Shown: piece after piece, positions 11,329 through 14,571 of the stretch
How positions within the stretch are numbered: position 1 is the first letter of the stretch
Layout: every line of letters starts with the position of its first letter
Notes under the pieces: model-generated
Seen by the model: the letters and a program-made list of their open reading frames with translations, nothing else
What the model was told of the DNA's origin: nothing
Databases searched by the model: none
Assembly (NCBI GenBank): GCA_017454565.1
Contig: JAFTCS010000203.1
Location: forward strand, 1-14,571
Source of the DNA: Clostridia bacterium
Lineage (GTDB): Bacteria > Bacillota > Clostridia > Oscillospirales > Acutalibacteraceae
Direction: 5' to 3'
DNA length: 14,571 nt
Made by a program: the position numbers and the translations under genes

Positions 11329-13959
11329 ATGCAGTGTAAAAAGTGCGGCAGTGAGTGGAAAACAAATGCCCGTGCCAGCCTTATTATACGATGCCCTTTC
11401 TGCGGCGCCGAGCTTGAAGAGGAAAAGGAAGACAAACTTACTTTCCAGGATGCAAAGGAAGCCTTGCGGTATATCGTCAAAACCTACGGAGTGGATGTTA
11501 TTATCGACGGTATCCAGCTCAAAGCTCTGCTCGACGAGTTTATTCCCGACCTGAAGCAGGAGAGAAAGGTCTTTCTTGACGCTTATGAACAGGGTATGTG
11601 TAATGCGCTGTATCTTGCGCATGACGAGTCAGAGATCGACAAATGTATTGCTATCCTCCAGTCTATAAAGGTGCTCACCACAGACGCCTGCATGGCGGAA
11701 AAATGGGCAAGCTACGTTGTAGAATGCTTCGTTTATGCACTTGATTGGAACGTTCCCATGTTCGGTATTACGCCAAACATACACATGCATCAGATGCCGG
11801 AGAATATCCATGAGCCAGGCAGCGCCGGCGCCAACCCCAACAGGCGTCTTATCGGTTCGGGCGATGCCTCAGCAGATGAATTCTCCGAACAGGAGGATGA
11901 GGATAAGGAGACACGCTCCTCCGTATTCGATTTCTTCCATAACAATGATTCCGATAATGACGGCACACCTCCCAAAGTGCCGGTCAAGACCACAGATGAC
12001 AGCGAGCCTGAAAAAGAGTCCGAAACGGAGCCGGAGAAAAAACCGGAGCCTGGGGAACAGCCAAAGGCCGAGGAAGCCGCTTCATCCACACACTTCTCAT
12101 TCACAGACGAAAGCGGCGTAAGGCATGAGCCGCCTGTATTCGACTTTACCGAGGAGTCCGACGAGGATAACAAGGAGCCTGAAAAGGCTGCCGAAGAAAA
12201 GCCTGAGGAAAAGGCCGAAGAAAAATCCGATGAAAATGACGATGAAGATGACTCTTTCACTCCCTATAAGGACGCAAGCGGCCGCCTGATATTCGACTTT
12301 ACCGAGGATGATGAAACCGAGGATAAACCCGAGGAGGAAACCAAGGATAAGCCGGAAGAAAAACCGGAGGAGGAAGTCAAGGAAGAACCCAAGGAAGAGC
12401 CTAAAGAAGAGCCTAAAGAGGAGCCCAAGGAAGAACCCAAGCCCGAAGAAACAAAAGCACCCGAGCAGAAGGTTCAGGATGATAAACAGAATCAGATGGC
12501 AACAGTACAGAATCCCTGGATGCAGCAGATGATGCCGAACGGCGACATGCAGCAGCAGATGCCCTGGGGATACAACCCCTGGATGCAGCAGCAGATGCCT
12601 CAGAACGGCGATATGCAGCAGATGCCCTGGGGATACAACCCCTGGATGCAGCAGATGCCTCAGAACGGCGATATGCAGCAGATGCCCTGGGGATTCAACC
12701 CCTGGATGCAGCAGATGCCTCAGAACGGCGACATGCAGCAGCAGATGCCTTGGGGATACAACCCCTGGATGCAGCAGGCTCCCGGTCAGCAGGCTCCCGG
12801 TCAGCAGATGCCCGGAATGCCGCCCATGCCCGGTCAGCAGATGCCAGGCCAGCAGATGCCCGGCCAGCAAATGCCCGGAATGCCGTCCATGCCCGGTCAA
12901 CAGATGCCAGGTCAGCAGCAGCCTGCTCAGCCTAAACCAGTTCAGCCGGCACCTGCAGCAGCTCCCGCAGAAAATACAGTTAAAGAAGCAGCTCCCGAAC
13001 AGCGTCCGGAGCCGCCGGCTCAGCCAAAGGCACCTGTGACTCATGAGGAGCCGAAACCCGCAGAACAACCGGCAGAGAAACCGGCAGAACCGGAATCAGG
13101 CAGCAATGCTTCAGGTACAAATATTGTTCTTCCGGATAACCTTTCCGTATTTACAGCAGCAGAGGCGTCCACAAAAACAGGTGCCCGCGTGATCATTCCC
13201 GAAGGCATTCAGGTCATCGAGGATTCCGCCTTTGCAGGAAGTAAAACTCTCCAGTCCATTGAACTGCCGTCCACCCTCCTCAAGATCGGTGAAAGTGCAT
13301 TTGAAAACTGTGAGAAGCTTATGACCATCAATCTGCCCGAAGGTCTGCTTGACATAGGCAGAGGAGCATTTGCAGGCTGTAAGTCGCTTGCATCAATAGT
13401 GATTCCCTCTACCATAGTAAGAATCAGACAGAGTACCTTCAGCGGCTGTGAAAGACTTAAGGAATTCAGCATTCCGTCATCCATAAAGAGCATTGGCAAG
13501 CATGCATTCCTCAACTGCGAATCTCTTACCGAGATCACAGTGCCTGATGGTGTAGAGGAGCTTCCCGAGAACGTATTCAGCGGCTGCCGTTCACTTGTCA
13601 AGGCAGTTATCCCAGAGTCTGTCAAGGATATCCGCAAGAGTGTATTCAGTTGGTGCGAAGCACTCACCACCGTGAACATTCCCGAGGCTGTAACAGAGAT
13701 CGGCGACGGCGCGTTCACAGGCTGCGGCTCCCTCAGGACAGTCAACATCCCGAAGCATCTTGAGAGCATCGGTTACGGCTCTTTCAGCAAGTGCGGCACA
13801 CTCAGAACGCTCATTCTTCCTGATACTGTTTCAAATATAGGTGAGAACGCATTTAATGGTTCAAACCGTACTCTTGTAGTTTATTGCTCTGCAACCAACA
13901 ATTATGTAAAACGCTATTGCAGAATGAATCGCGTAAAGTGCAAGAATACAGAGGAATGA
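11329..13959 (+). CDS. Zinc-ribbon, low-complexity, BspA-type leucine-rich-repeat protein
   Basis: This 876-aa protein has an N-terminal zinc ribbon (C3, C6, C22, C25) and a helical domain I do not recognise (about 35-150). A long acidic Glu/Lys/Pro region follows (about 180-390) with three VFDF/IFDF motifs and five KEEP repeats. Next is a Gln/Met/Pro/Trp/Asn-rich tandem repeat region (395-530) and a Pro/Ala/Glu linker. The rest (about 597-860) holds roughly ten 23-residue LRR_5 repeats of the BspA type, each with a pattern like IPxxVxxIGxxAFxxCxxL. BspA-type repeats usually sit on surface proteins, but there is no signal peptide, membrane helix or sortase signal here, so it looks cytoplasmic. 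The start is supported by AGGCGGTGAT (11313-11322). Tandem promoters precede it and a hairpin terminator follows. The role is unknown. Scaffold or protein-interaction hub is an inference. Confidence 0.85.
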   Translation: MQCKKCGSEWKTNARASLIIRCPFCGAELEEEKEDKLTFQDAKEALRYIVKTYGVDVIIDGIQLKALLDEFIPDLKQERKVFLDAYEQGMCNALYLAHDESEIDKCIAILQSIKVLTTDACMAEKWASYVVECFVYALDWNVPMFGITPNIHMHQMPENIHEPGSAGANPNRRLIGSGDASADEFSEQEDEDKETRSSVFDFFHNNDSDNDGTPPKVPVKTTDDSEPEKESETEPEKKPEPGEQPKAEEAASSTHFSFTDESGVRHEPPVFDFTEESDEDNKEPEKAAEEKPEEKAEEKSDENDDEDDSFTPYKDASGRLIFDFTEDDETEDKPEEETKDKPEEKPEEEVKEEPKEEPKEEPKEEPKEEPKPEETKAPEQKVQDDKQNQMATVQNPWMQQMMPNGDMQQQMPWGYNPWMQQQMPQNGDMQQMPWGYNPWMQQMPQNGDMQQMPWGFNPWMQQMPQNGDMQQQMPWGYNPWMQQAPGQQAPGQQMPGMPPMPGQQMPGQQMPGQQMPGMPSMPGQQMPGQQQPAQPKPVQPAPAAAPAENTVKEAAPEQRPEPPAQPKAPVTHEEPKPAEQPAEKPAEPESGSNASGTNIVLPDNLSVFTAAEASTKTGARVIIPEGIQVIEDSAFAGSKTLQSIELPSTLLKIGESAFENCEKLMTINLPEGLLDIGRGAFAGCKSLASIVIPSTIVRIRQSTFSGCERLKEFSIPSSIKSIGKHAFLNCESLTEITVPDGVEELPENVFSGCRSLVKAVIPESVKDIRKSVFSWCEALTTVNIPEAVTEIGDGAFTGCGSLRTVNIPKHLESIGYGSFSKCGTLRTLILPDTVSNIGENAFNGSNRTLVVYCSATNNYVKRYCRMNRVKCKNTEE
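12379..12438 (+). repeat. Five KEEP codon repeats
   Basis: Five consecutive 12-bp units encode Lys-Glu-Glu-Pro (residues 351-370). Synonymous codons differ between units, so it is older than the 60-bp repeat downstream. It lies in the acidic, probably disordered region of the leucine-rich-repeat protein. Confidence 0.8.
12511..12780 (+). repeat. 60-bp tandem repeat (20-aa unit)
   Basis: Units begin at 12538, 12604, 12664 and 12724 (lengths 66, 60, 60 and a partial one), preceded by a partial unit from 12511. The protein consensus is NGDMQQMPWGYNPWMQQMPQ. The aligned 60-bp blocks 12601-12660 and 12661-12720 differ at a single base (Tyr to Phe), pointing to recent duplication or homogenisation. 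Length differences are whole CAG (Gln) codons. Confidence 0.9.
12778..12915 (+). repeat. 15-bp PGQQ(M/A) repeats
   Basis: Degenerate 15-bp units encode Pro-Gly-Gln-Gln-Met or -Ala, including two copies of a longer module ending in MPGMPxMPGQQMPGQQ. They follow the 60-bp repeats directly and extend the low-complexity segment. Confidence 0.8.
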
Positions 13960-13980
13960 GTCTGACATAAAACCACTATA

Positions 13981-14007
13981 AGCGGCAGGAGCTATCCTGT
14001 CGCTTTT
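13981..14007 (+). terminator. Terminator after the LRR gene
   Basis: AGCGGCAGGA (13981-13990), loop GCTA, TCCTGTCGCT (13995-14004) pair over ten positions with one G-T wobble, followed by TTTT (14004-14007). It stands 22 bp after the leucine-rich-repeat stop codon and only 23 bp before the next start codon. Confidence 0.75.
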
Positions 14008-14029
14008 CGATTTAAACGAGGTGACCAAC

Positions 14030-14299
14030 ATGAGGTATTTTACAGACGAACAGCTTAACGCTATGAGGGAAAACGCCAGAAAAGATTACGGCCCCAACCA
14101 GACAAACCGTTATCTGACCTGCATAACCCGCATAGAACTGCTTGACAAGCGCAACGATCAATTCGGTGACTGCCGTAACGAGCTTATGCAAGCCATACAT
14201 GAGCTTGAGAAGGTCACCGAACAATACGTACACCGCGGCAGAACCGACCCCAACGATGAGGACGCCGACGCCTTCGAGTACGAAAATTATCATTACTGA
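14030..14299 (+). CDS. Small protein of unknown function (89 aa)
   Basis: I do not recognise this small, soluble, charged protein. It is mostly helix-prone (about residues 5-65: Glu/Arg/Lys/Gln/Leu) with an acidic, tyrosine-rich C-terminus (DEDADAFEYENYHY), two cysteines and no signal peptide or membrane segment. I placed the start at ATG 14030 because GAGGTGA (14018-14024) lies five bases upstream. The GTG at 14021 sits inside that ribosome binding site. No separate promoter is seen in the 70 bp before it, and a terminator lies in that gap. Expression may therefore depend on readthrough from the leucine-rich-repeat gene. The good ribosome binding site and a hairpin after its stop support a real gene. 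Confidence 0.6.
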   Translation: MRYFTDEQLNAMRENARKDYGPNQTNRYLTCITRIELLDKRNDQFGDCRNELMQAIHELEKVTEQYVHRGRTDPNDEDADAFEYENYHY

Positions 14300-14308
14300 T
14301 AATCAAAA

Positions 14309-14338
14309 ACGACCGACAGTCACACGGCTGCCGGTCGT
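14309..14338 (+). terminator. Hairpin after the 89-aa gene
   Basis: ACGACCG (14309-14315) pairs with CGGTCGT (14332-14338). After one mismatch a further CAG/CTG pairs around an 8-nt loop. It begins ten bases after the stop codon. A-rich sequence precedes it but no T-tract follows on the plus strand, so termination may be weak. Confidence 0.5.
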
Positions 14339-14390
14339 GTCTATAGTAAACGACATTATTATTTATACTTTGATAAATCATCAGCTGATT

Positions 14391-14415
14391 GTGGGGGCTT
14401 TCCGGTCGCCCCCAC
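14391..14415. other. GC-rich hairpin in the intergenic region
   Basis: GTGGGGGC (14391-14398) and GCCCCCAC (14408-14415) form a perfect 8-bp stem around a 9-nt loop. It resembles the G-run/C-run hairpin at 5773-5798 in style and likewise lacks a T-tract. No gene is seen in 14300-14500 apart from these hairpins. Confidence 0.5.
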
Positions 14416-14481
14416 ACCCCTTCGGATATCACTCTAAGTAAGAATCTATAAATGAGCAAATTTGAAAAATGCACAAAAATA

Positions 14482-14555
14482 AAGACAACGGCTGCGAAAA
14501 GAGTTAAAATGGAGTTGCTTAACCATCCAAAGAAACTCAAAGGAGCCGTTGTCTT
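14482..14555 (+). promoter_or_regulatory. 12-bp inverted repeat framing a leader
   Basis: AAGACAACGGCT (14482-14493) and AGCCGTTGTCTT (14544-14555) are a perfect 12-bp inverted repeat with 50 nt between. The right arm ends directly at the ATG at 14556 and overlaps the last two bases of its AAAGGAG ribosome binding site (14539-14545). Folded RNA would hinder initiation. Hairpins of this kind protect some transposase genes from outside transcription, but the element type cannot be told from this window. Confidence 0.6.
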
Positions 14556-14559
14556 ATGA
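14509..14559 (+). CDS. Possible 16-aa leader peptide
   Basis: ATG 14509 opens a 16-codon frame (MELLNHPKKLKGAVVL) whose TGA stop overlaps the next ATG as ATGA. It runs through the right arm of the 12-bp inverted repeat, so ribosomes on it would open that stem. Its own ribosome binding site (AAGAG) is weak, and the frame is short enough to be chance. Confidence 0.3.
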   Translation: MELLNHPKKLKGAVVL

Positions 14560-14571
14560 GTAAAAGCATAC
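14556..14571 (+). CDS. Start of a gene cut by the window end
   Basis: Only five codons (MSKSI) are visible. The start is supported by AAAGGAG (14539-14545) ten bases upstream and by the designed-looking leader before it. The product cannot be identified. A transposase or other mobile-element gene is one possibility, inferred only from the hairpin leader. Confidence 0.4.

Noticed and set aside
12511..12915. Repeat block considered as a CRISPR or intergenic satellite array
   Set aside because: The units are contiguous, without unique spacers, keep the reading frame and encode part of the leucine-rich-repeat protein.
12097..13068. 323-aa minus-strand frame rich in His and Leu
   Set aside because: It is the antisense of the Gln/Met/Pro repeats and the Glu/Lys region of the leucine-rich-repeat gene. 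Its regularity only mirrors the sense repeats.
14021..14029. GTG start giving a 92-aa small protein
   Set aside because: The GTG is part of the GAGGTGA ribosome binding site of the better ATG at 14030.

Overview
The window looks like a chromosomal segment of an anaerobic Gram-positive member of the Clostridia, most plausibly a Ruminococcus-like gut bacterium. This is inferred from near 50% GC with AT-rich promoters, strong GGAGG-type ribosome binding sites, an ATP-dependent 2-hydroxyacyl-CoA dehydratase-type activase system (typical of strict anaerobes), a zinc-ribbon/BspA-type leucine-rich-repeat protein and a c-di-GMP signalling protein. No rRNA, tRNA, CRISPR array or complete mobile element was seen.

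Layout: positions 1-340 are a structured intergenic repeat region. A consensus-like promoter (342-370) then leads a plus-strand run: HPr (451-711), a 966-aa double-ASKHA acyl-CoA dehydratase activase (802-3702), its 425-aa dehydratase-like partner in the same reading frame (3760-5037) and a small sugar-phosphate transferase (5072-5749). A second copy of the structured repeat fills 5750-6086 between convergent genes. On the minus strand follow a PAS/degenerate GGDEF/EAL phosphodiesterase (6126-8333) and a SulP/STAS anion transporter with an unusual C-terminal extension (8482-10758), each with its own promoter. An almost 500-bp AT-rich region (10759-11328) holds the divergent SulP promoter and tandem promoters plus an operator-like inverted repeat for an 876-aa zinc-ribbon, low-complexity, leucine-rich-repeat protein (11329-13959). 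A hairpin terminator, an 89-aa unknown protein (14030-14299), more hairpins and the start of a further gene behind a hairpin leader close the window.

How they may work together: the activase and dehydratase-like pair very probably form one ATP-driven low-potential electron-transfer machine. HPr, the sugar transferase, the c-di-GMP enzyme and the transporter look like independent neighbours. I see no pathway joining them.

The most interesting signal is non-coding. A 65-nt element occurs at 86-150 and 5802-5866. It folds as a compact three-way junction, and four of its six differences between copies are two compensatory base-pair swaps in the outer stem. That is direct covariation evidence for a conserved RNA (or single-strand DNA) structure.
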